Shown: one piece after another, positions 8,520-18,149 of the stretch
How the letters are laid out: the number at the start of each line of letters is the position of its first letter
Position numbering within the stretch: position 1 is the stretch's first letter
NCBI RefSeq assembly: GCF_024198175.1
Contig: NZ_JAJVKV010000001.1
Span: 1,054,001 to 1,118,000, forward strand
Length of the DNA stretch: 64,000 nt
Reading direction: 5' to 3'
DNA from: Pyxidicoccus xibeiensis
Lineage (GTDB): Bacteria; Myxococcota; Myxococcia; Myxococcales; Myxococcaceae
The notes under the pieces: generated by a model
What the model saw: only the letters and a program-made list of their open reading frames with translations
The model's database searches: none
Told to the model about the DNA's origin: nothing
Program-made: the position numbers and the translations under genes

Positions 8520-9554
8520 CTAGTTGCAATCCCGGCCGAGGAAGCAGCCCTGGAAGGGCTTGCGCCTCACCCACGCATAGCCATACGTGGGCGTCGTCCC
8601 GCCGAGCGGGGAGCCGGGCGTCGTCGGAAACAGGCCGGAGCCCTTCAGCTGGTCCAGCTTGGGAATCTGGATGAACCCCACCTCCTCGCCCGGAGCGCTC
8701 ATGAAGAAGTAGCGGGAGTTGATGGGCGAGGGGACGCCGAGGATGGGCATGGGCATCATGTCCGCCATCCACGGAATGACGATGGCCGTGGGCAGGTAGG
8801 TGCCGTACACCGCGCTGTAGAAGGGCAGGTTGGCGCAGGGGATGGGGGCGTAGATGGGCGGGCTGATTTCGTACGGGACCTGCCCCAGGGGCAGCTGGCA
8901 CGTCAGCACCTCGCTGATGGGGCTGCCGCCGGCCAGGCCCCAGTCGTCCACCAGCATGGAGAAGCTGCCCGTGCACACCCCGCCCACCGGGCGGCCGGTG
9001 GAGCACACGCGCAGGTTGGTGAAGCGGGCGTCCGCGTGGGGCTGCTGGTACAGCCCGCCCTGCGCGTCGTTGTCCAGGAACGACGTGGGGAAGTTGACCA
9101 GGTCCAGGCTGGCCTCGGCGCCGCAGTTGACGGGGCCCTGGTCGCGGTAGACGACGCGGGTCAGCAGGGCGCCGTCCCAGTCCGGCCCGGGGCCGCGCTG
9201 GTCGCAGCGCACGGAGAGGTTGCGCCCGGTGGTGAAGGTCTGGGTGATGCCCGGAGGGCCGGCGACGGCGGACAGGCCGTTGAAGTCCGCGTAGCGGACC
9301 GTGGCGTCATCGGCCGCGCGCTCCATGGAGCGGTCCGCCGCTTCATAGTCGGCGGGGATGCTGTGCATCTGCCCGTGGGTGCCGTTCCACAGGGCGGAGA
9401 TGGCGGCCTCCTGGACCTTCAGGGACAGGTAGCCCACCTCCGCGAAGTAGATGCCGAAGGCAATGATGGTCACCAGCAGCGTGGTGCCGAGCGCGGTCTC
9501 CACGAGCGCCGAGCCACGGGCCTGCCCGCGACGGAACGGGGAGCGGTGGTTCAT
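8520..9554 (-). CDS. TadE-like pseudopilin-type protein
   Basis: The 344-residue product starts with a basic segment and GSALVETALGTTLLVTIIAFGIYFAEVGYLSLKVQEAAISALW, the signature of TadE/TadG-type proteins: a short cytoplasmic leader, an early conserved Glu (here E20 in ALVETAL) and one transmembrane helix. The large C-terminal part is exported and contains several cysteines that could form disulfides (VCSTGRPVGGVC and GCFLGRDC). TadE-like proteins are minor pseudopilins of Flp/Tad systems or substrates of related secretion routes. The ATG at 9554 overlaps the stop of the preceding gene (ATGA), so the two are translationally coupled. Confidence 0.75.
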   Translation of the reverse strand: MNHRSPFRRGQARGSALVETALGTTLLVTIIAFGIYFAEVGYLSLKVQEAAISALWNGTHGQMHSIPADYEAADRSMERAADDATVRYADFNGLSAVAGPPGITQTFTTGRNLSVRCDQRGPGPDWDGALLTRVVYRDQGPVNCGAEASLDLVNFPTSFLDNDAQGGLYQQPHADARFTNLRVCSTGRPVGGVCTGSFSMLVDDWGLAGGSPISEVLTCQLPLGQVPYEISPPIYAPIPCANLPFYSAVYGTYLPTAIVIPWMADMMPMPILGVPSPINSRYFFMSAPGEEVGFIQIPKLDQLKGSGLFPTTPGSPLGGTTPTYGYAWVRRKPFQGCFLGRDCN

Positions 9555-11197
9555 TGAATCCCCTTGTAGCCCGCGGCACGGAGGGCATCGAAGGTGTCCC
9601 CCGCGACGCTGGACGCGCCGCGGAGGGTGTCGGAGGCGTGCTTCAGCCGGGGGTTGTCGGTGTCCGGCGCGACGAGCGTGGCGCGCCAGTAGGGGTTGAG
9701 GAGGTTGGGCGGCTCGGCCCAGTGGTTGATGCCCAGGCTGCGGCCCCGGTGGTAGTAGGCGATGCCGGTGGCCATGGCCGTCTGCACCGAGTTGGGCGTG
9801 CCGTCCGCCAGCGCCAGGCCCCGCGTGTCGTGCTCGGTGCCGGCGGTGCCGCGCTCGAAGCGGAAGCGCGTGAAGAAGTTCCACGGGTCCGCCGACGCGC
9901 GCTGGCTCATGTCCCGCTGCACCACCGCGAAGTTCTTGGGCTGGCCGTAGTTGTTGCCCTCGTTGGCGACCCCCATCGTGTTGTAGTCGATGAAGGTGGG
10001 CCAGATGCCGGGGCAGCTCGACGGGCCGCCCGTGCACGGCAAGAGGAAGTGGACGAAGGGCATCTGGTCACGCCCGCCGGTCCACGTGTGCCGGAACTGG
10101 ACGCCCGACGCCACCACCTCCGCCTTCGCCTGCAACCGGGTCCCCGGCATGACCAGCGGGCAGGGTGCGCCGCCGCCGCTCTGCTGGTGCATGTAGAGGG
10201 TGAAAATGGTGCCCTCGTCCTGAGCGGTGACGGCGGAGCCGTAGGGGGGCAGCATGTTCATCACCGCGCCCATGCTGCCCAGGGCGGCGGGCTCCTTGAA
10301 GTACGAGGTGCCCTGCCCCGTCAGCACGACGAAGCTGGTCCGCCCCGTATTGGCCAGGGTCATCAGGATGCGCACCAGGTGCGGGATGTAGTGGTCGAAG
10401 GACCGGTGCGTGACGAAGCGGAAGCCCCGGCTGCCCATGGCGGCGTTGACCGCGTGGGCCACCGTCAGGGGGACGTCGCACGCGGCGCCATCCTTCGCGC
10501 ACATGGCGCCTCCCTGCAGCTCCTTGCGGTTCGTCTCCACGCCCCCCGGGACGAGCCACTCGGAGCGGCCGGGCCCCGGCGCCGCCGCGTCCACGATGTC
10601 CCGGGCGAAGCCCTGGTCCTCCACCTTGTCCACCAGGTCGCCGAACGTGTCCCGCTGCGAGGCATAGATGCCGAGCTGCGCGGTCTGGTGGAGGAGCAGC
10701 TGGAGCGCGGCCCGCGTGTCCGCCCCCCGGAAGATGGGGTCGATGCGGTCGTCCTCGGTGCGCAGGGCGTTCTGCAGTGCACTCAGGTCGCCGACCCCCT
10801 TGTTGCCGCACCGGCACGCGCGCGCACAGGAGCTGCTGGTGGACGCGCAGGCACACAGCAGCCGCATGAGCTGATAGGGCCACTTGGCGCTGCCGAAGGA
10901 GGAGCGCCCGGCGTTGAGGTACGCCCGGTACAGCGTGGTCCACGAGATGATGCTCTGCGCGCCGGACTGGGCCACCGCGTGGGCAATCTGGGCGCGGTTG
11001 AGCACGGCGATGTTGTTGAAGGTGCGCGCGGTGGCCACGGCATTGGTGTAGGCGGACGCGTCGGCGACCGTCTGCAGCTCGATGCGCTCGCGCACCTTCA
11101 TGGAGATGGACAGCGTGAGCGCCGCCATCAGCAGCACCAGCAGCGTGGCGAGCGCGAACAGCACCATCGTCTGGCCTCGGGAGGAGTGCGCACGCAT
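9551..11197 (-). CDS. TadG-like / Flp pilus-associated protein
   Basis: This 548-residue protein begins MRAHSSRGQTMVLFALATLLVLLMAALTLSISM, the RGQ-(T/S)-hydrophobic start typical of TadG-like proteins, followed by KVRERIELQTVADASAYTNAVATAR, which matches the conserved helix after the membrane segment (the AADAAALA-like region of the family). The remainder is a large exported domain with a Cys-rich insert near residues 110-130 (LCACASTSSSCARACRC). It lies 4 bp downstream of the other TadE-like gene and overlaps the next one by 4 bp, so the three form a tight operon. No TadA ATPase or TadB/C platform gene is present in the window. Confidence 0.75.
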   Translation of the reverse strand: MRAHSSRGQTMVLFALATLLVLLMAALTLSISMKVRERIELQTVADASAYTNAVATARTFNNIAVLNRAQIAHAVAQSGAQSIISWTTLYRAYLNAGRSSFGSAKWPYQLMRLLCACASTSSSCARACRCGNKGVGDLSALQNALRTEDDRIDPIFRGADTRAALQLLLHQTAQLGIYASQRDTFGDLVDKVEDQGFARDIVDAAAPGPGRSEWLVPGGVETNRKELQGGAMCAKDGAACDVPLTVAHAVNAAMGSRGFRFVTHRSFDHYIPHLVRILMTLANTGRTSFVVLTGQGTSYFKEPAALGSMGAVMNMLPPYGSAVTAQDEGTIFTLYMHQQSGGGAPCPLVMPGTRLQAKAEVVASGVQFRHTWTGGRDQMPFVHFLLPCTGGPSSCPGIWPTFIDYNTMGVANEGNNYGQPKNFAVVQRDMSQRASADPWNFFTRFRFERGTAGTEHDTRGLALADGTPNSVQTAMATGIAYYHRGRSLGINHWAEPPNLLNPYWRATLVAPDTDNPRLKHASDTLRGASSVAGDTFDALRAAGYKGIQ

Positions 11198-11201
11198 CAG
11201 G

Positions 11202-12002
11202 TCACCGGGGGCAGTTCATGCTGGAGAAGAAGCGGGACTTCAGCGGCGTCAGCATCCGCATCGTGAAGGTCGTCTCGATGGGGAAGACGTACTGCTGGCG
11301 GCGGATGCGCTCGCGCATCTCCGAGCCGACCTCCGCGCTGAGCTGGAACGGGTCGGTGAACTCACGCCCGCTCCAGTTGGCGTTGCGCTCGGCCAGCAGC
11401 AGCGGGTTGGCGGCGGTGTAGTCCTCCAGGCCCAGCTGCGCCAGGTACATGCGCGACATGACCCAGTTGGCGAAGGGAATCCGCAGCGGGTACCAATAAA
11501 TCATCCGCACCTCGAGCCGCCGCAGGTGGCCGGGCTCGTCGAAGTCCCGGTCCTGGGGGCGGGGGATGTCGCCGCCCACGACGCTCCGGTTGAGCCAGAC
11601 GATGCTGCCGTCGTGGACGCCGTCCAGCCGGGGCCCCGCTCCGGCGCCCCCCGCGTAGCGGTTGTCCCGGCGCGCGCGGAAGGCCGCCGCCAGCTTCGCC
11701 GGAGCACCCCCGCCGCCCCCATGCTCCACGAGGTTCGTGGAGGAGGCGTTGCCCAGGAAGGAGTGGAACGTGGGCAGCAGCGCGAGGATGGCAGAGTGCG
11801 TCATCCGCTCGCAGTCACCGTGGTTCACCGAACCCGCCCGGGTGGCGCGGAAGACGGCGTAGTGCGCCATCACCCGCGCCTGCAGCATCAGGAAGAGCTG
11901 CAGCGCGCCCAGGATGAGGAACACCACCAGCGGAAGCGTCAGCGCCGCCTCCACCATCACCTGCCCGGACCGGCCCTTCTTCCTAGGACGCAGTGATTTC
12001 AT
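11202..12002 (-). CDS. TadE-like pseudopilin-type protein, first gene of operon
   Basis: The 266-residue product starts MKSLRPRKKGRSGQVMVEAALTL, with the SGQ-x-MVE motif and conserved Glu of TadE-like proteins, then a single long hydrophobic helix (PLVVFLILGALQLFLMLQARVMAHYAVFRATRAG). The exported remainder is rich in Arg and aromatic residues. It is the promoter-proximal gene of a minus-strand run reaching to about 7166. The 156-bp region upstream contains a perfect 15-bp palindrome at 12043-12057 that could be an operator. The adjacent FHA/sigma-54 activator gene lies upstream in the same direction and is separated by a hairpin terminator. Confidence 0.8.
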   Translation of the reverse strand: MKSLRPRKKGRSGQVMVEAALTLPLVVFLILGALQLFLMLQARVMAHYAVFRATRAGSVNHGDCERMTHSAILALLPTFHSFLGNASSTNLVEHGGGGGAPAKLAAAFRARRDNRYAGGAGAGPRLDGVHDGSIVWLNRSVVGGDIPRPQDRDFDEPGHLRRLEVRMIYWYPLRIPFANWVMSRMYLAQLGLEDYTAANPLLLAERNANWSGREFTDPFQLSAEVGSEMRERIRRQQYVFPIETTFTMRMLTPLKSRFFSSMNCPR

Positions 12003-12042
12003 GGCCCCCGCATATTCCGGGGAGTCCAGAAGTAACTGACAT

Positions 12043-12057
12043 ACGTCAACTTGACGT
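12043..12057. promoter_or_regulatory. 15-bp palindrome upstream of the TadE/TadG operon
   Basis: ACGTCAA-C-TTGACGT is a perfect 7-1-7 inverted repeat whose near edge lies 41 bp before the TadE-like start codon. Its position fits an operator or activator site. Confidence 0.5.
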
Positions 12058-12099
12058 GCGTCCTTCAGTGCGGGGGCGACGACAGGGCCGCATGTCCAA

Positions 12100-12133
12100 A
12101 GGCAGACAGTGTGCGGGCAATGCCTGTCTGCCT
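12100..12133 (-). terminator. hairpin terminator of the FHA/sigma-54 activator gene
   Basis: AGGCAGACAG at 12100-12109 pairs perfectly over 10 bp with CTGTCTGCCT at 12124-12133, 25 bp downstream of the activator's stop codon. On the minus-strand transcript it ends in a short T-run. Confidence 0.65.
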
Positions 12134-12158
12134 GCCTGCTCTACAACCCCACACAGCG

Positions 12159-13589
<1,431 letters not shown>

Positions 13590-13668
13590 CTGGAGTAGAG
13601 GATACCAAACGGTGCCCACGGGGCCCGTCCCGTCCGGACGGTACGTGCTAGGCTCCCGCGCCCCGCCC

Positions 13669-14679
13669 ATGTCCCCCCGCACAGTGAAGTCGAAGAAGGC
13701 CCCGGTCCTGCCTGGGTCCCAGGCGCCCGAGCGTCCGCCGCGGGCGCCCCGCCGCCGAGTGAAGAAGACGGTGGCCATCCTGTCCCGCAAGCGCTCTCTC
13801 TACTCCACCCGCCGGCTCGTCGAGGCCATCCGGGCGCGAGGCCACCGCCCGCTGGTGCTGGACACACTGCGTTGCTGCCTGCTGCTGGCGCAGGGCGCGC
13901 CGCGCATGACGTACCGCGGTGTGGAGATTCGCGGCGTGGACGTGGTGGTGCCGCGCATCGGCGCGTCGATTACGGCCTACGGGCTGGCGGTGGTGAACCA
14001 CTTCGAGATGATGGGCGTGCCGGTGCTCAACCCGCCCACGTCCATTGCCCGGAGCCGGGACAAGCTGCGCGCGCTGCAGTTTTTGGCGAGCGCCGGGCTG
14101 GACATCCCCCGCACGGTGATGGCGCATGACCGCAGCAACGTGCGCCGGCTGGTGGAGGAGGTGGGCGGGCTGCCCGTCATCATCAAGCTCATCAAGGGCA
14201 CCCAGGGCGTGGGCGTGATGATTGCCCACACGCTGCCGGAGGTGCAGACCATCCTCGATACCTTCTGGGACCTGGGGCAGGAAATCGTGCTCCAGGAGTT
14301 CGTCGCGGAAAGCGAGGGACGGGATGTGCGGGCCCTGGTGGTGGGGGACAAGGTGGTGGGCGCGATGCGTCGCAAGGCGAAGAAGGGCGAGTTCCGCTCC
14401 AACATCCACCGGGGCGGCGAGGGTCAGGCAATCGAGCTTCCGGCGTCGTACACGGAAGCAGCCGTGCGGGCGGCGCGCATCATCGGCCTGGAGGTGGCCG
14501 GGGTGGACATGCTGGAGGGCCACGCCGGGCCCAGGCTGATGGAAATCAACTCCAGCCCGGGGTTCGAAGGGCTGGAGGGGGCCACCAAGGGCCAGGTGGA
14601 CGTGGCTGGAGCCATCATCGACCACGCGCTGGCCTACGCGAAGGCGAAGGCGGAAGCCGCGAAGGCCCGGGGCGGGTGA
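13669..14679 (+). CDS. RimK-family ATP-grasp ligase
   Basis: The product resembles RimK/LysX-type alpha-L-glutamate ligases, which use ATP to join an amino acid such as glutamate to a protein or peptide. Visible hallmarks are the N-terminal VAILSRKRSLYSTRRLVEAIRARGH domain, the DVVVPRIG segment, the ATP-grasp lysines in PVIIKLIKGTQGVGVM, the QEFV hinge, the RDVRALVVGDKVVGAMRR strand, the NIHRGG loop and the metal-binding end GVDMLE...LMEINSSPGFEGLEG. The ATG at 13669 gives 336 residues with a basic 30-residue extension; an in-frame GTG at 13759 would give the family's usual short N-terminus, so the start is uncertain. It is divergent from the sigma-54 activator gene. The substrate is not known. 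Confidence 0.85.
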   Translation: MSPRTVKSKKAPVLPGSQAPERPPRAPRRRVKKTVAILSRKRSLYSTRRLVEAIRARGHRPLVLDTLRCCLLLAQGAPRMTYRGVEIRGVDVVVPRIGASITAYGLAVVNHFEMMGVPVLNPPTSIARSRDKLRALQFLASAGLDIPRTVMAHDRSNVRRLVEEVGGLPVIIKLIKGTQGVGVMIAHTLPEVQTILDTFWDLGQEIVLQEFVAESEGRDVRALVVGDKVVGAMRRKAKKGEFRSNIHRGGEGQAIELPASYTEAAVRAARIIGLEVAGVDMLEGHAGPRLMEINSSPGFEGLEGATKGQVDVAGAIIDHALAYAKAKAEAAKARGG

Positions 14680-14801
14680 GTCAAACCCCCGGGGTGTGAG
14701 GCTGCCCGCATGCTTGGAAGCAAGCGGGCCTCCAGGGCAAGGCGCCTTGCATGCTCCTCAGGAACACAGGAATGCATTTGTCGCCGGAGTGTCCTGGGGA
14801 G

Positions 14802-14831
14802 TTGGCAGCGGCGTAGGGAGCCCTCTAATCT
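14802..14831 (+). promoter_or_regulatory. candidate promoter of the DsbA-like gene
   Basis: TTGGCA at 14802-14807 and TAATCT at 14826-14831 are separated by 18 bp. The expected start of transcription is within about 6 nt of the ATG at 14843, so a leaderless mRNA is likely. Confidence 0.5.
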
Positions 14832-14842
14832 GGCGACCCTCC

Positions 14843-15514
14843 ATGAAAACGCTGCACAAGCCGCTGCAGATAACCATCTACCAGGACGTGCTCTGCTCCT
14901 GGTGCTACCTCGCCGACCTCCGTCTGGACGTCCTCCGCCAGGAGTTTGGCGAGGCCCTCCGCTGGAGCGTCAGGCCGTATCCGCTGCGCCTCCAGGATGC
15001 CCTTCCCACGGAGCGCGAGAAGCGCGGCCTGGTGGAAGAGGTGCAGCGGGCTCAGCGAGAACCGGACCCCAACGCGAGCCTCCTCTCCACGGACCTGTGG
15101 CTCGGTGGAGATCCACCGCGCACCAGCGTGCCGGCACTGGCGGCGCTCGAAGCCGCGCGGCTCCAGGGCCCGCAGGCGCGCGCGTTCCTCGCGCGCTCCA
15201 TGCAGCGCGCCGCGCTGGAGCAGGGCATCAACGTGTCGCGCACGGACGTGGTGTTCGAGCTCGCGTCGCGCGTGGGCCTGGCGATGAACGAGTTCTCCGC
15301 CGCGTTCCGCTCGGAAGAGACGCGGCGCCTCATCCTCGACGAGCACCGGGATGCGGCCAACCGCGGCGTGCGCGGCGTGCCCACGCTGGTCATCGGCGGC
15401 CGGTGGATGCTGTGCGGCCTGCGCGAGCTCAGCGAGTACCGCGAGCACATCCTCGCGTGCCTGGGCAAGCTGTCCGTGCCCCGCTCGGGCTCCCCCGAGC
15501 GGCTGGTGCACTAG
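14843..15514 (+). CDS. DsbA/FrnE-family oxidoreductase
   Basis: The 223-residue protein has the thioredoxin-fold active site CSWC near residue 16 (DVLCSWCYLAD), a long helical insertion, and the cis-proline loop GVRGVPTLVIGG near the C-terminus, all in the order expected for DsbA/FrnE-like proteins. There is no signal peptide, which fits the cytoplasmic FrnE-like branch rather than periplasmic DsbA. The likely role is thiol-disulfide exchange or a glutathione-linked isomerisation. The ATG at 14843 was taken because it starts immediately before the thioredoxin beta strand (LQITIYQDVLCSWC) and sits just behind a promoter-like sequence. Confidence 0.85.
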   Translation: MKTLHKPLQITIYQDVLCSWCYLADLRLDVLRQEFGEALRWSVRPYPLRLQDALPTEREKRGLVEEVQRAQREPDPNASLLSTDLWLGGDPPRTSVPALAALEAARLQGPQARAFLARSMQRAALEQGINVSRTDVVFELASRVGLAMNEFSAAFRSEETRRLILDEHRDAANRGVRGVPTLVIGGRWMLCGLRELSEYREHILACLGKLSVPRSGSPERLVH

Positions 15515-15549
15515 ACGCCCCCCGCGACCGGCGGGGGCGCCTTGGAGCC

Positions 15550-15576
15550 CGGGCCCGCGGCAGTCCCGCGGGCCCG
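15550..15576. terminator. bidirectional terminator between converging genes
   Basis: CGGGCCCGCGG at 15550-15560 pairs perfectly with CCGCGGGCCCG at 15566-15576 over a 5-nt loop. It lies between the DsbA-like gene and the converging membrane protein gene. A second GC-rich imperfect hairpin precedes it at about 15515-15541. Confidence 0.75.
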
Positions 15577-15583
15577 AAGCGGC

Positions 15584-16591
15584 TCAGGCCTGGTCCGCGC
15601 CGTTGCTGAGCGTGAGGTAGAGCCCCGCCATCAGGACCTGCACGAGTCCGGCGGCGGGGAGGAAGCCCACGCAGCAGGCCATGAAGCCGGCGACGACGAA
15701 GAGGCCGCCCAGCAGCGTGGTGCCCAGCATGGACAGGCGCTGGCCGCGCGCGTAGGCGAAGCAGCGGCGCAGCGTCTCCATGGGGGTGGGGTTGTCCTGC
15801 TTCGCCAGCTCCGGCTGCACCAATACCAGCGGCATCATCAGCCACAGGCCCGGGAAGATGTAGAGCGCGGTGGCCACGAACACCATCGCCCCGAGGCTGG
15901 GGCCCAGCGCGGAGAGGCCCTCGAACGCCGCGTCCCCGGCCTCGGCGTCGCCCAGCGCCGTCCAGTCCACCCCCTGCAGGGCCTCGAGGCCGCCGGTGGC
16001 GGCGGCCACCGCCAGCGCGGCCCCGATGACGACGAAGGCGAACGGCAGCACCATGGCGATGGTGAGCAGCGAGGTGAGCAGGTACGGCACCGTCTTGTGG
16101 AACTGGGTGAACACCCGCGCCAGGTCCGCCTTCTGCCCGTTGAGCACGTCGAAGAGCATGCGGAAGAAGCCGATGGTCACCACGCCCTGAATCACCGTCG
16201 CCACGAGGTAGCCGACGACGGCGGCGACGAGGGTGACGGCCACGCTGTCCACCGCCCCGCCGATGAGGGAGATGATCTGCGAGGCAATCTGGCCGACGAT
16301 GGACGCGCCGGCGACGATGAGCACGCCGACGGTAATCATCACCCACTCGCGCTTGAAGGCCTCCCAGCACGTCTCCACCAGCCCGCCGATGCTCCAGTTG
16401 TCGCGGCTGAGCGGGAAGGCCACCTCCTGGCCCGTGCGCTCCCGGCACGAGGGGCACGTAGCCTCACTGCCGCCGCGGCTGCAGGTGCGGCACATGAAGT
16501 TGCCGCAGCGCTCGCACGTGGCCACTGCCGCCAGTCCCTGGTGGCGCGGACAGCTCGCCCCGGTCTCCGGTCCGAAACCCATCTCCGACAT
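15584..16591 (-). CDS. zinc-finger polytopic membrane protein
   Basis: The 335-residue product begins with a cytoplasmic B-box-like zinc-binding segment of about 55 residues (CPRHQGLAAVATCERCGNF followed by CRTC and CPSC pairs), then has about six hydrophobic helices from residue 85 onward. The membrane part (SIGGLVETCWEAFKREWVMI, then TVIQGVVTIGFFRMLFDVLNGQKADLARVF) resembles the DUF975/YciC-like integral membrane families. Function is unknown. The ATG at 16591 is preceded by GGGAGCGGGAAAG, a good ribosome-binding site. The zinc-finger-plus-membrane architecture is recurrent in myxobacteria from memory; no partner is evident. Confidence 0.75.
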   Translation of the reverse strand: MSEMGFGPETGASCPRHQGLAAVATCERCGNFMCRTCSRGGSEATCPSCRERTGQEVAFPLSRDNWSIGGLVETCWEAFKREWVMITVGVLIVAGASIVGQIASQIISLIGGAVDSVAVTLVAAVVGYLVATVIQGVVTIGFFRMLFDVLNGQKADLARVFTQFHKTVPYLLTSLLTIAMVLPFAFVVIGAALAVAAATGGLEALQGVDWTALGDAEAGDAAFEGLSALGPSLGAMVFVATALYIFPGLWLMMPLVLVQPELAKQDNPTPMETLRRCFAYARGQRLSMLGTTLLGGLFVVAGFMACCVGFLPAAGLVQVLMAGLYLTLSNGADQA

Positions 16592-16838
16592 CTTTCCCGC
16601 TCCCGGCGCCCCCGGCCCGCCGGCTCTCCCGGCAGCGGTCCGCGCACACCTTCCCACCTACACCAGAGGGGGCAGTGTCCACCAGAGGACAGGGGAGGGT
16701 ATCCTGGCGGGCAGGCCGGCCGGCCAGCCAGGGGAGCGGCGCGCCGTCATGAATATCCGCTGACACCGCCCGTCAGTCCCCGTGTTGGTCGTGAAAGTGG
16801 ATGCTGTGGCAGTCCACTCCGCCCAGGAGAGTCCTCAC

Positions 16839-17930
16839 ATGCGTCGCCTGCTCGCACTCGCCATCCCGCTCGCCCTGATGATGGGGACCGGATGTGTCGC
16901 CCACGTCCACAACCCGCACCGGCACGGCGGGCACGTCGAGGTCGTCGAGTACAGCTACTCGAACGACCACCCCGTTCCGGACGACCATGGCGGCGGCTGG
17001 TGCTCCTACAGCCACGTGCACGTGCACGAGTACCGGCCGTCCACGACGTACTACGTCTACACGGACAACGCGTACTACTACCGGGGCCCTTCGCTGGTCT
17101 GGTACTGGGACTACCACCCGCATGCGCACGGCGGAGACTGCCACCTGCGCGGGCGCCACTCGCACGACTACTACCCCACGTCGCGCCATGGCTACCGCTA
17201 CGAGCGCAACCGTGGGTACGTGTGGGACCGGACGCACCGGGCCTCTCCCGTCTACGGCTACGTGCGCAACTCGCGCCCGGCGTCCCCGCCCACGCGGAAC
17301 TACAGCAGCGATGACTCCGGCCAGGGCCGCCGCCCGCCGCCGTCCGGCACCGGGTACGGCTCCACGCCTCCGCGCGGCAGCTCCTCCAACGATGACCACG
17401 GCGGCGGCTGGGGCAATGGCGGCGGGTACAGCCGCGGCAACTCGTCCAGCGGCGGCAGCTCCAGCGGCGGTGGCTACAGCGGCACGCCCGGTGGCCGGGG
17501 CCGTGGCTCCAGCAACGACGACAAGGACGACGACAACAACTCCTCCGGCGGTCGCTGGGGTGGCAGCTCCGGCTCCGCGTCCTCGAACGACAACGACTCG
17601 TCCCCGGGCCAGGGCCGGACGCCCTCGGGGCGCGGCAACCGGGACAACGACAGCGGCAGCAGCGGCGGGAGCAGCAGTGGCAACAGCGGCAGCGGGCGCG
17701 GCTGGGGCAACAGCGACAGCGGGAGCAGCGGGAGCAGCGGCCGGAGCTCCAGCGGCAGCAGCGGTAGCAGTGGCAGCAGCGGCAGCGGGCGCGGCTGGGG
17801 CAACAGCGACAGCGGGCGCGGCAACTCGAGCGGCTCCTCGCGCTCGGGCTCCAGCGGCGGCTCCAGCTCTCCTCCGAGTGGCCGTGGGCGGTCGTCCAAC
17901 AAGGACGGCGGTGGCGGCGGCTGGCGCTGA
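16839..17930 (+). CDS. low-complexity His/Tyr-rich then Ser/Gly-rich lipoprotein
   Basis: The 363-residue protein starts MRRLLALAIPLALMMGTGC, a lipoprotein signal with the lipid cysteine at residue 19, preceded by a clear AGGAGA ribosome-binding site. Residues about 20-130 are rich in His, Tyr and Asp (GHVEVVEYSYSNDH, HVHVHEYRPSTTYY), which could bind metal. From about residue 165 the sequence becomes Gly/Ser/Asn/Asp low complexity, including a perfect 40-bp DNA repeat (GRGWGNSDSG appears twice). The C-terminal half is probably disordered. The large ORF on the opposite strand is a by-product of this base composition. Function unknown; a surface coat or metal-binding role is only a guess. Confidence 0.75.
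   Translation: MRRLLALAIPLALMMGTGCVAHVHNPHRHGGHVEVVEYSYSNDHPVPDDHGGGWCSYSHVHVHEYRPSTTYYVYTDNAYYYRGPSLVWYWDYHPHAHGGDCHLRGRHSHDYYPTSRHGYRYERNRGYVWDRTHRASPVYGYVRNSRPASPPTRNYSSDDSGQGRRPPPSGTGYGSTPPRGSSSNDDHGGGWGNGGGYSRGNSSSGGSSSGGGYSGTPGGRGRGSSNDDKDDDNNSSGGRWGGSSGSASSNDNDSSPGQGRTPSGRGNRDNDSGSSGGSSSGNSGSGRGWGNSDSGSSGSSGRSSSGSSGSSGSSGSGRGWGNSDSGRGNSSGSSRSGSSGGSSSPPSGRGRSSNKDGGGGGWR
17684..17816 (+). repeat. 40-bp exact direct repeat inside the lipoprotein gene
   Basis: The 40 bases at 17684-17723 recur exactly at 17777-17816, 93 bp apart. Each copy encodes the SGSGRGWGNSDSG segment. The surrounding AGC/GGC-rich sequence is prone to slippage. Confidence 0.9.
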
Positions 17931-17938
17931 GGCAGGTG

Positions 17939-17968
17939 ACGCCGCGCTCCCCTCGAGGCGCGCGGCGT
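17939..17968 (+). terminator. hairpin terminator after the low-complexity lipoprotein
   Basis: ACGCCGCGC at 17939-17947 pairs perfectly with GCGCGGCGT at 17960-17968 over a 12-nt loop, 8 bp after the stop codon. Confidence 0.7.
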
Positions 17969-17994
17969 GAGACTCACGGCGGTTGATGGATTTC

Positions 17995-18048
17995 CGACAC
18001 CGGGCCGCGTCCCCTGTCCATGACGGACAGGTGGACCGCCCGGTGTCG
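17995..18048. repeat. nested inverted repeat (cruciform-like)
   Basis: Outer arms CGACACCGGGC (17995-18005) and GCCCGGTGTCG (18038-18048) pair perfectly over 11 bp. They enclose a second perfect 7-bp hairpin, CCTGTCC at 18013-18019 and GGACAGG at 18025-18031. The element lies about 100 bp before the next gene and is not needed as a terminator, since one already lies at 17939-17968. Confidence 0.7.
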
Positions 18049-18149
18049 CGCTTTCCGGCACCCTGCTCCGCCTGGCCGCGTCGAGCAGGGGACGGACGGC
18101 GATCGGGGTGGATTGCCGCCGCGAGGGGGCATGAAGATGTTCCCGGCCG

